From positions 1-59,521 of the forward strand of contig JAGPFZ010000007.1 of NCBI GenBank assembly GCA_018056245.1: a DNA stretch of 59,521 nt. The letters are read 5' to 3'. This document shows positions 1-9,405 of the stretch, piece by piece. Within the stretch, counting starts at the first letter, position 1. Each line of letters starts with the position of its first letter. The translations under genes were made by a program, and so were the position numbers. The notes beneath the pieces were generated by a model. The model was not told the origin of the DNA and did not search any database. It saw nothing but the letters and a program-made list of their open reading frames with translations. Source of the stretch: Bacteroidales bacterium (GTDB taxonomy: Bacteria > Bacteroidota > Bacteroidia > Bacteroidales > VadinHA17).

Positions 1-126
1 GACTACTTCATGAAGGTAAAAGTTGTATCTTAAGGAACCGCCGTATACGAGACCCGTACGTACGGTGGTGTGAGAGGTCGGAAAATGAAATAGGAGGAAA
101 ACTGTTTCATTTTCCTCCTACTCGAT
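1..126 (+). ncRNA. Group II intron 3' end (domains V and VI), partial
   Basis: Positions 36-69 fold as a domain V hairpin: an ACCGCCGTA arm and a TACGGTGGT arm enclose an inner TACG stem with a short purine-rich loop. The GTGTGAGAGG segment after it is the usual linker to domain VI. Positions 80-90 and 105-115 form a perfect 11-bp stem (GGAAAATGAAA with TTTCATTTTCC) as domain VI, followed by CCTACTCGAT, a common 3' terminus of bacterial group II introns. The 3' splice site is therefore placed near 126. The rest of the intron, with any reverse transcriptase ORF, lies outside the window. Positions 1-33 can be read as the last ten codons of an ORF ending in TAA, but this is too short to assign. 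Confidence 0.8.
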
Positions 127-220
127 TCCTTAATATATACTTAATATATATTAGATTATGATATACAGAACACTGATTACAAAAAGAAGGTAGTAATAAA
201 CTGATATTTTTTCTTTTATT

Positions 221-228
221 TACATTTG
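221..228 (+). promoter_or_regulatory. Possible Bacteroidota -7 element upstream of rsgA
   Basis: TACATTTG matches the TAnnTTTG -7 consensus of Bacteroidota primary sigma factor. No TTTG -33 element is present 19-20 nt upstream. The start of transcription would fall only a few bases before the TTG start codon at 243. A chance match is possible. Confidence 0.3.
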
Positions 229-242
229 AAAAAAGTCTGGCT

Positions 243-1169
243 TTGGAAAAAGGAATAGTAATAAAATCAACGGGAAGCCATTATAGAGTACTCAGGCAAA
301 ATGGAGAAATCACGGAATGCGTGATAAAAGGACGTTTTAGAATTAAAGAAATAAATACAACAAATCCTGTTGCCGTTGGTGATCATGTCAGGTTTATTAT
401 TGAACCGGGAAAAGATACCGGCATTATTACTGAGATTGAGGAGAGGAAGAATTATATAATACGCAAAGCTTCAAATCTGTCGAAACAATATCATATCATT
501 GCTGCAAATATAGACCAGGTACTTCTGATGATTACAATAAAAATGCCCGAGACACAACAAGAATTTATTGACAGATTTCTTGCAACATCCGAAGCTTATA
601 GAATAAAGACTTTTATTATTTTTAATAAAACCGATTTGTATAGTGAGAATGAAACTGCAAAAATGAATAGTCTTATTAGCCTGTATTCAAAAATAGGATA
701 CAGTTGCTTCGGCATTTCGGTAAAGACTGGAGAGAATATTAGTGCTCTGGTTGAAATATTGAAAGATAAAATAACTCTATTGGCTGGTAATTCAGGAGTG
801 GGTAAAAGTTCTCTGCTTAATTATTTTAATCCTTCCTTGAATCTTAAAACAGAGGAAATATCAACATATCATGAGCAGGGAAAACATGTAACAACATTTC
901 CTGAGATGCATGCCATGCCCTTTGGTGGTTTTATGATAGACACGCCGGGAATAAGAGCTTTTGGAATAATTGATATGGAAAAGAATGAGATATACCATTT
1001 TTTCCCGGAAATATTTCGTAAATCGGCGGAATGTAAGTTTCACAATTGTCTTCATGTAAATGAACCGGGTTGTGCGGTTAGACAAGCTCTTGAAACAGGA
1101 GAAATAGACAGGAGGAGATATCGTAGTTACCTTAATATTCTTGAAGATGAAAACAGAAAATACCGGTAA
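243..1169 (+). CDS. rsgA: Ribosome small subunit-dependent GTPase RsgA
   Basis: A circularly permuted GTPase that acts in late maturation of the 30S ribosomal subunit in the cytoplasm. An N-terminal OB-fold (about residues 1-75) is followed by the GTPase motifs in permuted order: G4 NKTD at 128-131, G1 GNSGVGKS at 182-189 and G3 DTPG at 233-236. The C-terminal zinc-binding module has Cys264, Cys269, His271 and Cys277. The length of 308 residues is normal. The start is a TTG: the OB-fold begins directly at this codon and no ATG lies close by. It lies 117 nt after the group II intron end and 60 nt before a kinase gene on the same strand. The family assignment is firm; cotranscription with the kinase is inferred. 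Confidence 0.95.
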   Translation: MEKGIVIKSTGSHYRVLRQNGEITECVIKGRFRIKEINTTNPVAVGDHVRFIIEPGKDTGIITEIEERKNYIIRKASNLSKQYHIIAANIDQVLLMITIKMPETQQEFIDRFLATSEAYRIKTFIIFNKTDLYSENETAKMNSLISLYSKIGYSCFGISVKTGENISALVEILKDKITLLAGNSGVGKSSLLNYFNPSLNLKTEEISTYHEQGKHVTTFPEMHAMPFGGFMIDTPGIRAFGIIDMEKNEIYHFFPEIFRKSAECKFHNCLHVNEPGCAVRQALETGEIDRRRYRSYLNILEDENRKYR

Positions 1170-1229
1170 GAATTTACGTGTATATAATAAAATCATTTAT
1201 TTTTATAATAATATTCAAATAACTACAGG

Positions 1230-4061
1230 ATGAGAAGAATTCTGATTATTGTCAATTCGGCGTTCATTCTGATTTTGCTGATAAACTTCTTCTATTATAG
1301 AAATCTATACCGGCAACAAACAAATTATATCGTAGAGCTTCTCGACAGACAGGTTCAGATAGTGGGGCTTGAGGTTGACAGTATAAATTATGCTTTTACA
1401 AGTGACCTTAATCAAATTATTTATAATACTAAAAATCCGTCAAAGTTCTTTGATAAGTCGCGACCGGAAATAAAATATGCAATCACCGAACAGATGAAAC
1501 TTTTTTATTCTAAATACCGTGATTTTATAACAAAAATAAGATTGTACGATAATAATTTGAATGAATATACTCTTTCAAAAGATGAGTCGAAAAATGAATG
1601 GATTGAAAGTGAATTTATTTCTCTTGATCAAAGAACTATTGAGACAAAGGAAGTGCTTATTAAAAATGGCAATGAATTTAATTATTACGGTGTATTTTTT
1701 GTTAACGGCCAACCGACTGGTAACATAGCGGTAACTGTTGATTATAAAAAGTATTTTAACAAGCTCTTTTCTAAATACAATTTAAAAGATTACCAATGGC
1801 AATGGGTGCTGGCAGACGATGGTGAAATTATTTACGATAATAACGAGAATGTCCCGGTCTATTCGGAGATAAACAAAATCATTTCCGACCTGCAAGAAGG
1901 TATTGTTGCAAATATAGTTCACTCAGCAACTATCGGAGAAAAAAAATTCGAAGTACTCTCATCATATTTTTCAACTCAATTACTTCTACGGGATATTGGA
2001 ATAGTTTTTTCAGCTCCTACTGTTTTTTTCCAGAAATATATAATTAGCAATTCTTTATTAATTGTAACAATTACACTTATTTTAATTCTGATAATAATTT
2101 TAGTTTTCTGGCGATATCTAAAAAGGCAACAAGAATCTATTAAGGAACTTACCGAATCGAAAAGAATCCTTAAACAGCTTATAAGTCAGATGCCTGTTGG
2201 AGTAATAATATATAACAGCAAGAGGGAAATACTGGAAGCTAATAAGATTGCTGCCGATTATTATTCATATAATGTGGAAGATGAGATGATAGGTAAAATA
2301 TTTCCTGAAACAAATTTTGATAGGGAAAATGAATACTTCTCAAAATACCTTGCAGGGAAATTCGACCCTGAACAATTTATTGTAATCAGGAAAGTGGCCG
2401 AGGAGATAATACTTTTCAGAAGCAGTATCCCTATATCTTATCAAGGTCAGGAAGCAACACTTGATATTTTGATGGACGTTACAATGTTTGAGTCGGCCAG
2501 AAAGCAAGAAGAGAAAGCCAATATGGCAAAGACAGAATTTCTTACAAGGATGAGTTATGAAATAAGGACTCCACTAAACGGAATTATCGGTATGTCGGAC
2601 ATACTCAGCAGGTATGAACTTCCCGCTGAAGTGATGGATATTGTCCATCTTCTTAGGCGATCAACAGAAGTGCTGCTTGGAATTATTAATGATATTCTTG
2701 ATTTTTCAAAAATTGAAACCGGGAAAATGTTGCTCGAAGAGATTCCTTTTAATATCAGAGAAGAAATATTTTATGCAGTTGACCTTGTTAAAACCAATGC
2801 AGCTGAAAAAAATGTATCAATTATGTGCAATATTGATGAAGATGTCCCGGAGACCGTTATTGGGGATCCTTACAGGCTCAGGCAGGTGCTTGTGAATCTT
2901 ATAAACAATTCAATAACCAATACAGAAAATGGTAAAGTTTATGTTAAATGCAGTTTAGAGTTAAATAAAAATGGTTTAATAACACTTGCTTTTGAAATAC
3001 TTGATACTGGAAAAGCTTTTGACGGTGCAGAATTGAAAAAGATATTCGGAGATTTTATATATACCGAATCTAAAATTTCCAGAAATAGTTTTGAATCTGG
3101 ATTTGCGACTTTAATAGCACGCCAGCTTATTGAACTAATGGGAGGTAGATTGAGTGCAGTAAGTCCATCAGGTATTGACGGGAAAAACGGAACTAAAGTA
3201 TCTTTTACAATTCAGATTTATTCTAATGAACGGGTAATAAAGAACATTGATTCATCGGGTAAAAAAGGGATAAACAATATCAAAGCACTTATTATTACAA
3301 GTTCACAAACAAGGGACGAGGATCTTCTGTCTCTGCTTCACCGTTCAGGTTTGCAGTTGACTGTAACTTCTTTCACAAAATCAACAATTAATCAGCTAAA
3401 AATAAATTCAATAAGTAAGGATGAAAAATATGATCTTATTATCCTTACCGACGATGAATTCATTGACGGACTGGATATTGCCCAGCAATTATGGGATAAT
3501 CAGCTTTCGATTTATTACAGAATTATTATGATTAGCTCAAATGACAGGAAAGGCAATTATCTTAGATGCATAAATCTTGGAGTAGATTTTTACCTTGTAA
3601 AACCTTTCGATTACAGTGAATTTCACAATGCTATCATCCAGGCGTTTCATATTGAATCTGACAATCCAATATTTCAGGAAGAGATAACAAAGCGCGAATT
3701 AAACATACTTTTAGTTGATGATAACAAAATGAACCAGAAAATTATGGCAAAAATGTTGAATAGTCTGGGTCATAAAGTAGAAATAGCAGAAGAGGGTTAT
3801 GACGGTTATATAATGGCAAAAAATAAAAAATATGATATTATTTTTATGGATTTGCTTATGCCGGAGATGGATGGATTTGAAGCAACAAGGAGGATAATGG
3901 AAGTTCATAAGGATATGATTATTGTGGCTTTCACTGCCGACAACATGCCTGAAACACGTAAAAAAGCAGAACTGTGCGGAATTAAAGAATTCATTCCCAA
4001 ACCTGTCAGAATGGATGATCTGAAAAAACTTTTTATAAAATATTTCAGCTACAACAATTGA
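1230..4061 (+). CDS. Hybrid histidine kinase-like protein with degenerate kinase core
   Basis: A membrane sensor of 943 residues. Helix 1 is at about 5-23 and helix 2 at about 271-294, enclosing a periplasmic sensor region. Then come a PAS-like domain (about 310-425), a HisKA-like domain (430-500), an HATPase-like domain (540-665) and two receiver domains (683-808 and 823-940). The H-box reads FLTRMSYEIRTPLNG, so the phosphoacceptor His is Tyr443. The HATPase lacks a clean G1 (DTGKAF instead of DxGxG) and G2 (SGFATL instead of GxGLGL). The first receiver has no clear phosphoacceptor Asp at the expected place. The second is canonical: DD at 830-831, Asp873 in FMDLLMPEMDG, Thr902 and Lys924. 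It overlaps the convergent U32 gene by 17 nt. A histidine kinase origin is clear; loss of autokinase activity is inferred. Confidence 0.85.
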   Translation: MRRILIIVNSAFILILLINFFYYRNLYRQQTNYIVELLDRQVQIVGLEVDSINYAFTSDLNQIIYNTKNPSKFFDKSRPEIKYAITEQMKLFYSKYRDFITKIRLYDNNLNEYTLSKDESKNEWIESEFISLDQRTIETKEVLIKNGNEFNYYGVFFVNGQPTGNIAVTVDYKKYFNKLFSKYNLKDYQWQWVLADDGEIIYDNNENVPVYSEINKIISDLQEGIVANIVHSATIGEKKFEVLSSYFSTQLLLRDIGIVFSAPTVFFQKYIISNSLLIVTITLILILIIILVFWRYLKRQQESIKELTESKRILKQLISQMPVGVIIYNSKREILEANKIAADYYSYNVEDEMIGKIFPETNFDRENEYFSKYLAGKFDPEQFIVIRKVAEEIILFRSSIPISYQGQEATLDILMDVTMFESARKQEEKANMAKTEFLTRMSYEIRTPLNGIIGMSDILSRYELPAEVMDIVHLLRRSTEVLLGIINDILDFSKIETGKMLLEEIPFNIREEIFYAVDLVKTNAAEKNVSIMCNIDEDVPETVIGDPYRLRQVLVNLINNSITNTENGKVYVKCSLELNKNGLITLAFEILDTGKAFDGAELKKIFGDFIYTESKISRNSFESGFATLIARQLIELMGGRLSAVSPSGIDGKNGTKVSFTIQIYSNERVIKNIDSSGKKGINNIKALIITSSQTRDEDLLSLLHRSGLQLTVTSFTKSTINQLKINSISKDEKYDLIILTDDEFIDGLDIAQQLWDNQLSIYYRIIMISSNDRKGNYLRCINLGVDFYLVKPFDYSEFHNAIIQAFHIESDNPIFQEEITKRELNILLVDDNKMNQKIMAKMLNSLGHKVEIAEEGYDGYIMAKNKKYDIIFMDLLMPEMDGFEATRRIMEVHKDMIIVAFTADNMPETRKKAELCGIKEFIPKPVRMDDLKKLFIKYFSYNN

Positions 4062-5298
4062 TCTTTTTCTCCCATTTGAAAACTTTATCTGAAGTTCTTA
4101 GATGGTGGTCAATTTTAACCGAACAGTAACTCCCTTTCATAGCTCTGGCGATTGCCTTTAGGTCAACCCGTATCTCATTCACAGTGAATTCGAGAGCTCC
4201 GGTTGTTGGGCCTGTAATAAGAACGGTGTCACCTACAGCGAGATCTCCGTTTTCAAGTTTTATCTCGGCAACTCCGGGCTTTGCAAAATAATTTGTTACC
4301 TTGCCAAGATATGTCTTTTCCATTGTCGCATTTGAGCCATATTTATCACTCCATTCTCCAATTTTACGGCCAAGATAATAACCGTCCCAGAAACCACGGT
4401 TAAAAACTGTTGAAAGTCGCGTCATCCATTCGTCTATCCTATCTTTTGTATATGTACCTTCTTCGAGAGCTTTGAGAGCTTCATCATAACATGAGGTTAC
4501 TGTTCGGACATATTCAGGCGAACGTGCTCTGCCTTCAATTTTAAGTATTTTCACACCCGAATTAACTATTTTGTCAAGGAAACCTATGGTGCAAAGATCT
4601 TTTGGCGACATTATATATTGATTATTTATTTCCAGTTCATAGCCTGTCTCTTTGTCGGTAACCAGGTAGGATCTTCTGCAGGTCTGGTTGCATTCGCCTC
4701 TGTTGGCCGATTTGTTATATTCATGCAAGCTGAGATAGCACTTCCCGGATATTGCCATACAGAGTGCTCCATGCGTAAATATTTCTATCCGGAAAAGTTT
4801 TCCGTCAGGGCCTCTGATGCCCCTTTTTTCAATCTCGGATGTTATATGTTTTATTCGGCTGAGTGTAAGTTCTCTTGCAAGAACTGCGGTACCAGCCCAC
4901 TTCGAATAAAATTCTATTGAATATGAATTGGTTATGTTAAGCTGAGTTGAAAGGTGAACCTCCATTCCCTGGGAGGCAGCATAGTTAATTACTGACTGGT
5001 CGGAAGCGATAACTGCCGTAACCCCGCTGACTTTTGCCGAATCAATAATTCTTTTCATTGAATCAATTTCGTCTTCATAAATAATCACATTCAATGTAAG
5101 ATATGATTTCAAGCCATGTTTATTACAAAAAGATACTAATTCAGGTAAGTCTTCAGATGAAAAATTACTTGATGATGCAGCCCGCATGTTAAGATGTCCA
5201 ATACCAAAGTATATAGAATCGGCATTTCCCTGAGCAGCTGCAGTGAGCGATTCCCAGTTGCCTGCCGGTGAACTTATTTCAATATCCTTTCTTCTCAT
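4045..5298 (-). CDS. Peptidase U32 family protein (TrhP/RlhA-like)
   Basis: A 417-residue protein with the U32 signature at about 172-190 (E-x-F-x2-GALC-x4-G-x-C-x-x-S). Cys180, Cys187, Cys203 and Cys207 are spaced as in U32 proteins that act in RNA hydroxylation (TrhP, RlhA), where conserved Cys are linked to an iron-sulfur cluster. Its length fits the TrhP-like branch, so a role in tRNA or rRNA modification is likelier than proteolysis. It is the last gene of a minus-strand run, 39 nt after the sensor kinase at 5338-6492, and its 3' end overlaps the convergent hybrid kinase by 17 nt. The family is firm; which RNA it modifies cannot be decided by eye. Confidence 0.85.
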   Translation of the reverse strand: MRRKDIEISSPAGNWESLTAAAQGNADSIYFGIGHLNMRAASSSNFSSEDLPELVSFCNKHGLKSYLTLNVIIYEDEIDSMKRIIDSAKVSGVTAVIASDQSVINYAASQGMEVHLSTQLNITNSYSIEFYSKWAGTAVLARELTLSRIKHITSEIEKRGIRGPDGKLFRIEIFTHGALCMAISGKCYLSLHEYNKSANRGECNQTCRRSYLVTDKETGYELEINNQYIMSPKDLCTIGFLDKIVNSGVKILKIEGRARSPEYVRTVTSCYDEALKALEEGTYTKDRIDEWMTRLSTVFNRGFWDGYYLGRKIGEWSDKYGSNATMEKTYLGKVTNYFAKPGVAEIKLENGDLAVGDTVLITGPTTGALEFTVNEIRVDLKAIARAMKGSYCSVKIDHHLRTSDKVFKWEKKINCCS

Positions 5299-5337
5299 AT
5301 TCGATAGAAAACAATACTTTAGTAATTAAGAGTTTTT

Positions 5338-6492
5338 TTACTCTTTCTTTAATATTATTCTTATACATGTGCCTATACCCGGTTCAGAATATTTTACAAA
5401 AATTTTCCCTTTGTGGTATTCTTCAATTATTCTTTTTGCTATGGAAAGGCCAAGTCCCCAGCCTCTCTGTTTAGTAGTAAATCCTGGTGTGAAGATTTTT
5501 TTATGTGCCGATCTTGGAATGCCTCGTCCATTGTCTTTAATGTCAATAATGCAATAATTATTAGTTGTATTTACTGAAACAGTTATTTTTCCTTCACCGT
5601 CAATAGCATCTATAGCATTTTTACAAACGTTCTCAATAACCCAGGAGAAAAGGGCTTCATTATGTTTGACAATAATTTCTGCAAGAGGATCATATTCAGT
5701 TATGAATTCAGTTTTTGATGAAGCCCGCAACCTTATATAATCAATAGTTTCCTTGATTACAGGTATGATATTCCCCTTTTTAAGGTCAGGATGCGAACCT
5801 ATTCTGGAAAACCGTTCCGTTATTTTTTCAAGACGTTCGACATCCCTGGTCATTTCTTCTGTAAAAGGTATTTCAGGATGCTTGTCGCTCAACACTTCAA
5901 TCCAGCCTGTAAGTGATGAAACGGGCGTGCCAAGCTGGTGCGCGGTTTCTTTGGACATCCCAACCCATAACTGGTTTTGTTCTGCTTTTCTCGATGAATC
6001 GAAAGCCAGATATGAAACAATAATAAACAGCACTATTATGCTAAATTGGACAATAGGATAATAAAAAAGTTTTTTTAATATAATACTGTCTTCATAATAG
6101 ATACGATTTATTTGTCCACCAGGTATTTCGATAACTATTGGATCGGATTTTTCTTTTATTTTGTTTAATCTCTTTTTGAGAAAATCAGGTTCAGCAACTC
6201 TTAGCGAGTCATAATTGTTTGAAGAAATAATGGAGTCCCTGCCGTCAGTAAGAATAACGGGAATAGTTTTATTGTTTTCAATTATAGATGTCAGGAATTC
6301 CAGGTTCTTTTCTTCACCTGAAGCGGAACTAAACTGACGTATCGCTTCAGCCCATATTTCCATTTTCTTTCTCTCTTCAGCTTTAAGATTTTTTACCAGA
6401 GTATAGGTATAATAGAATGAAAAAAGTCCAATTCCGATTGCAAAAAGCAGTAATGCAAGCTTCCAGATGGTTTTATGCCGATAAACATTCAT
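5338..6492 (-). CDS. Sensor histidine kinase
   Basis: A 384-residue membrane-bound kinase with helices at about 10-33 and 144-163 flanking a small periplasmic segment. The H-box is KETAHQLGTP with His185, a form common in Bacteroidota kinases. The HATPase domain is complete: N-box with Asn292 (NAIDAI), G1 DNGRGI at 320-325, F-box around FTPGFTT and G2 GWGLGLS at 344-350. Unlike the kinase at 1230, every catalytic motif is present. It lies 11 nt after the AsmA-like gene and 39 nt before the U32 gene, so the three probably form one operon. No response regulator is adjacent, so the partner is unknown. Confidence 0.9.
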   Translation of the reverse strand: MNVYRHKTIWKLALLLFAIGIGLFSFYYTYTLVKNLKAEERKKMEIWAEAIRQFSSASGEEKNLEFLTSIIENNKTIPVILTDGRDSIISSNNYDSLRVAEPDFLKKRLNKIKEKSDPIVIEIPGGQINRIYYEDSIILKKLFYYPIVQFSIIVLFIIVSYLAFDSSRKAEQNQLWVGMSKETAHQLGTPVSSLTGWIEVLSDKHPEIPFTEEMTRDVERLEKITERFSRIGSHPDLKKGNIIPVIKETIDYIRLRASSKTEFITEYDPLAEIIVKHNEALFSWVIENVCKNAIDAIDGEGKITVSVNTTNNYCIIDIKDNGRGIPRSAHKKIFTPGFTTKQRGWGLGLSIAKRIIEEYHKGKIFVKYSEPGIGTCIRIILKKE

Positions 6493-6503
6493 TTTTAATG
6501 CTT

Positions 6504-9119
6504 TTATTGGTTATTTATTTTTTTCTTCCTGAAAATACGATTCAGGGTATTCTCTTTCTTTACAGGAACCGTATCCTGCCGGTATTCATTATTGTCAGTT
6601 TCAGACCATTCAATTCTGAATTTAGGCCGGGATTCAGGTACGTTTGTAAATGATGTGTCATTTTCATACCAGCCGTACTCCTGGTTAAGAATATTTTTAA
6701 GATTGCTTTTTTCATTAGTAAAACTTTTCCTGATATTATTTTCTGTCGCTTTAATATCATACGTAACTTTAACATTTTCACCTTTCCCTGCTATTTTAAG
6801 AAACAAAGAGGTGCGTCCAAGTCCATCATCTTCAACATATCCGAATTCTGTTAAAGCTAGTTTCTTCTTTTTAATTTTACCTGAAAGCAGTTCCGAAAGA
6901 TATATTTTAACATGATATTCAAAAATATTATCGAATGAATGAGTCCCGTTAATAGTAAAATCTGCGGCAGAAGAATATATGTCCATCTGGGGAATTGAGA
7001 GTGAGTAATTATTAATATAGAGATTATTTTCGATCTTCGAAAAAGATATATTTTCGAGCTCTTTTATGTCAATGTACTTTGATAGCGCTTTTGCAGGTTC
7101 AAAGGCTGTAAGTGCACCATTCTGGATAATATATTTTCCTTCAGCGACTGTAGTTTTTACAATCGGGCGCATGAGAGAATCCAACGGAATAAGAATTTTA
7201 AATGTACCTGAAAGTAAACCTGAAATATGTTCAGAGCGTAAAAAATTCTGACCGAAGTTATTAAATGAAGCAAAGCATTTTTTTATGTCAATATTTTTTA
7301 ACTGGAAATCTCCCTGACTGATGAAGGACTTACCTTTGCTTTCTGCAAGTATAAAATTAACATTAACAACACCATCGAGAGTATTAGCCGATAAGTTTCT
7401 GAAGTAAAGCTGGCCGGGTTTGTAAACCATTTTGCAGTAGAGATTTTCAGCTCTGAAATTGTTATATATAAAGTTTTCAATCTTTAAATTTATATCCGTT
7501 TCAATATTAGAGGGCATTATTATTTCTGGAAGTAGTTTGTTTTTCTGACCATACTGCGGAGTAACAAACAGCGACGGATTGAAATTCGAGGCCGAAATAT
7601 CGGCAATTATTCTTATATTAACCTGCCTGCCTGCAAGTCGTTGAAGCAGATTTATGAATTCCCCGTCAATTTTAAAACACTGGCCTTTATATGAAAAGAT
7701 AACCCCTTCAGCTTGCAAATTTTCAGCAATATTAATATTACCGTAAGCATTATTGAAAGAATATCTGTCGTCACTATTGGTTATGCCAAAAGAATCGAAT
7801 TTGATTTGGGCTCTATGAATCAATCCAGAAAAATCAGAAATTGAATATTTTACATTTCTTTTCAAAGGCCCATAAAGTTCAAGGTCCAACTTCATAGAGC
7901 CTTCAGCAGAAAGCAATCCTGGAATTTTTATAAATTTCAAGAGTTCTGCTGGAATTATTTCGCCCGAAAAGTTCCCCGATATAACAGGTTGTTTAAGGTC
8001 GGTTATAGAGAAATTTGTCGACCACGACGCACTGCCTAAGTCGAAGGAGCAGTTTTTTATATCGAGTCTTGTTGTTTCCGGGCAAGCTTGTTTCCCGTTA
8101 GTGTAAGTTCCCGAAAAGTATAAGTTTTTAAGCTGAATATCTGATTTTTTATAAGATATATTTCCTTTTTCCAGTGAAAAACTAATATCTGTCTTAAGAT
8201 TTTTTGTATGGCTAATAGGTCCGGAAATAATGCATTCGGCTTTCAACATTCCGCCAGGAGAATATTCACGTACTTTATCGAGATATTTTTGAGGGAGATA
8301 TTTTTTTATACGTGAAAGATTGATCTCATTTCCTGATATTTTTAAAAATAAATCTTTTCGAGGATGAATATATCCCGATATATCGAATGAAATTCCTTCA
8401 AGCTTAGCTATTCCTTTCCTTAAAGTAATTTCAGTTCCAGAGCTGCTTAGATTCACATCAACAGAAATATTGACAGCTGGATTTAATATTGTGGAATAGA
8501 TTTTGAATTTATTGATTTTTATATCGGATGAGAAAATGAAATAAATATTTGTACCTGCAATTTTGCTCCGGAGTTTTCCGTGTCCTATTTTCCCTGATAA
8601 ATTAAGGCTTGTGGCCTTGTTGTAATAACTTACTTCCATATTTCTGATAATTACTTTCTCGAGATCTATTGCAAAGTTGCCATTTCTGGTTTTCTCTGTG
8701 GATACAGCGTAGTTAACTCCTCCATAGGTGTCGGAGAAAAGATTAATCTTACCGTCCGATATTATGGCGCTTTCAATTAAATAATTACCATTAATAATGT
8801 TTGGAAGGCTGAATTCAAGAGTTACCAACCCTGCATTCAGAAGCGTGTCAGTATTATATTCTTTGAACTGGCTTTTGTCGAAAGATGCTGAAGAAAAAAC
8901 AGTAACATTTTTAAGTTCTATCGAAGCCTTAGGGAACCTGCGAAGTAACGATAATTTATGGCTTCCGATCATTGTTCTGGTCGAAATTTTTTTGTTGGAG
9001 GCTTCAATGAAAGTATTAAAAACTTTATCCTGATATACTATTGCAGCAATAATCAATGAGGAGGATAAAACTATTACCACCGTCGCACACAAGAACAATA
9101 TTTTTAATACATGTTTCAT
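6504..9119 (-). CDS. AsmA-like envelope protein
   Basis: An 871-residue protein with one N-terminal membrane helix (about 5-27) followed by a long beta-rich chain of repeating amphipathic strands. This matches AsmA/TamB-type proteins, which bridge inner and outer membranes and are linked to lipid transport and outer-membrane assembly. Typical elements are the early EVKNVTVFS-like strand region, repeated DISGYIHP-like strands and a conserved C-terminal block around 785-830. The C-terminus is charged and polar. It is the first gene of a minus-strand run with a sensor kinase and a U32 protein. The family placement rests on overall pattern rather than a single motif, and the cargo is unknown. Confidence 0.7.
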   Translation of the reverse strand: MKHVLKILFLCATVVIVLSSSLIIAAIVYQDKVFNTFIEASNKKISTRTMIGSHKLSLLRRFPKASIELKNVTVFSSASFDKSQFKEYNTDTLLNAGLVTLEFSLPNIINGNYLIESAIISDGKINLFSDTYGGVNYAVSTEKTRNGNFAIDLEKVIIRNMEVSYYNKATSLNLSGKIGHGKLRSKIAGTNIYFIFSSDIKINKFKIYSTILNPAVNISVDVNLSSSGTEITLRKGIAKLEGISFDISGYIHPRKDLFLKISGNEINLSRIKKYLPQKYLDKVREYSPGGMLKAECIISGPISHTKNLKTDISFSLEKGNISYKKSDIQLKNLYFSGTYTNGKQACPETTRLDIKNCSFDLGSASWSTNFSITDLKQPVISGNFSGEIIPAELLKFIKIPGLLSAEGSMKLDLELYGPLKRNVKYSISDFSGLIHRAQIKFDSFGITNSDDRYSFNNAYGNINIAENLQAEGVIFSYKGQCFKIDGEFINLLQRLAGRQVNIRIIADISASNFNPSLFVTPQYGQKNKLLPEIIMPSNIETDINLKIENFIYNNFRAENLYCKMVYKPGQLYFRNLSANTLDGVVNVNFILAESKGKSFISQGDFQLKNIDIKKCFASFNNFGQNFLRSEHISGLLSGTFKILIPLDSLMRPIVKTTVAEGKYIIQNGALTAFEPAKALSKYIDIKELENISFSKIENNLYINNYSLSIPQMDIYSSAADFTINGTHSFDNIFEYHVKIYLSELLSGKIKKKKLALTEFGYVEDDGLGRTSLFLKIAGKGENVKVTYDIKATENNIRKSFTNEKSNLKNILNQEYGWYENDTSFTNVPESRPKFRIEWSETDNNEYRQDTVPVKKENTLNRIFRKKKINNQ

Positions 9120-9266
9120 TTATTACATCTATTACATCCTGTTGAAACGATTTCAAATCATTAAATGTTATTTTTAATTTTAATTATTACCCTTCGTAAC
9201 TAACGAGTAATAACATATCGGCTTCAAATAAATGGGATGTTTTCAATTTCTTAAATTATATTGATG

Positions 9267-9274
9267 CAAAGATA
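9267..9274 (-). promoter_or_regulatory. Possible -7 element for the AsmA-like operon
   Basis: On the minus strand the bases read TATCTTTG, an exact TAnnTTTG match about 150 nt upstream of the AsmA-like start. There is no TTTG at the -33 distance. The rest of the 286-nt divergent intergenic region (9120-9405) is AT-rich and shows no other recognisable element. Confidence 0.35.
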
Positions 9275-9405
9275 TACATTATGTAAGCTTCATATTAAGG
9301 TTATTGTGTGGCAATGTTCATAATAACCAAGCAGAAACTATTTGTTTTGGAAATAGATTGTAAATTAATTCAATAACTTTATATCTATATATTTTAACGA
9401 CAGTT

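Noticed and set aside
1..33. Ten-codon end of an ORF, possible intron-encoded reverse transcriptase
   Set aside because: It does not show a recognisable reverse transcriptase C-terminus, and sequence just before domain V is often non-coding. Kept only as a note in the intron entry.
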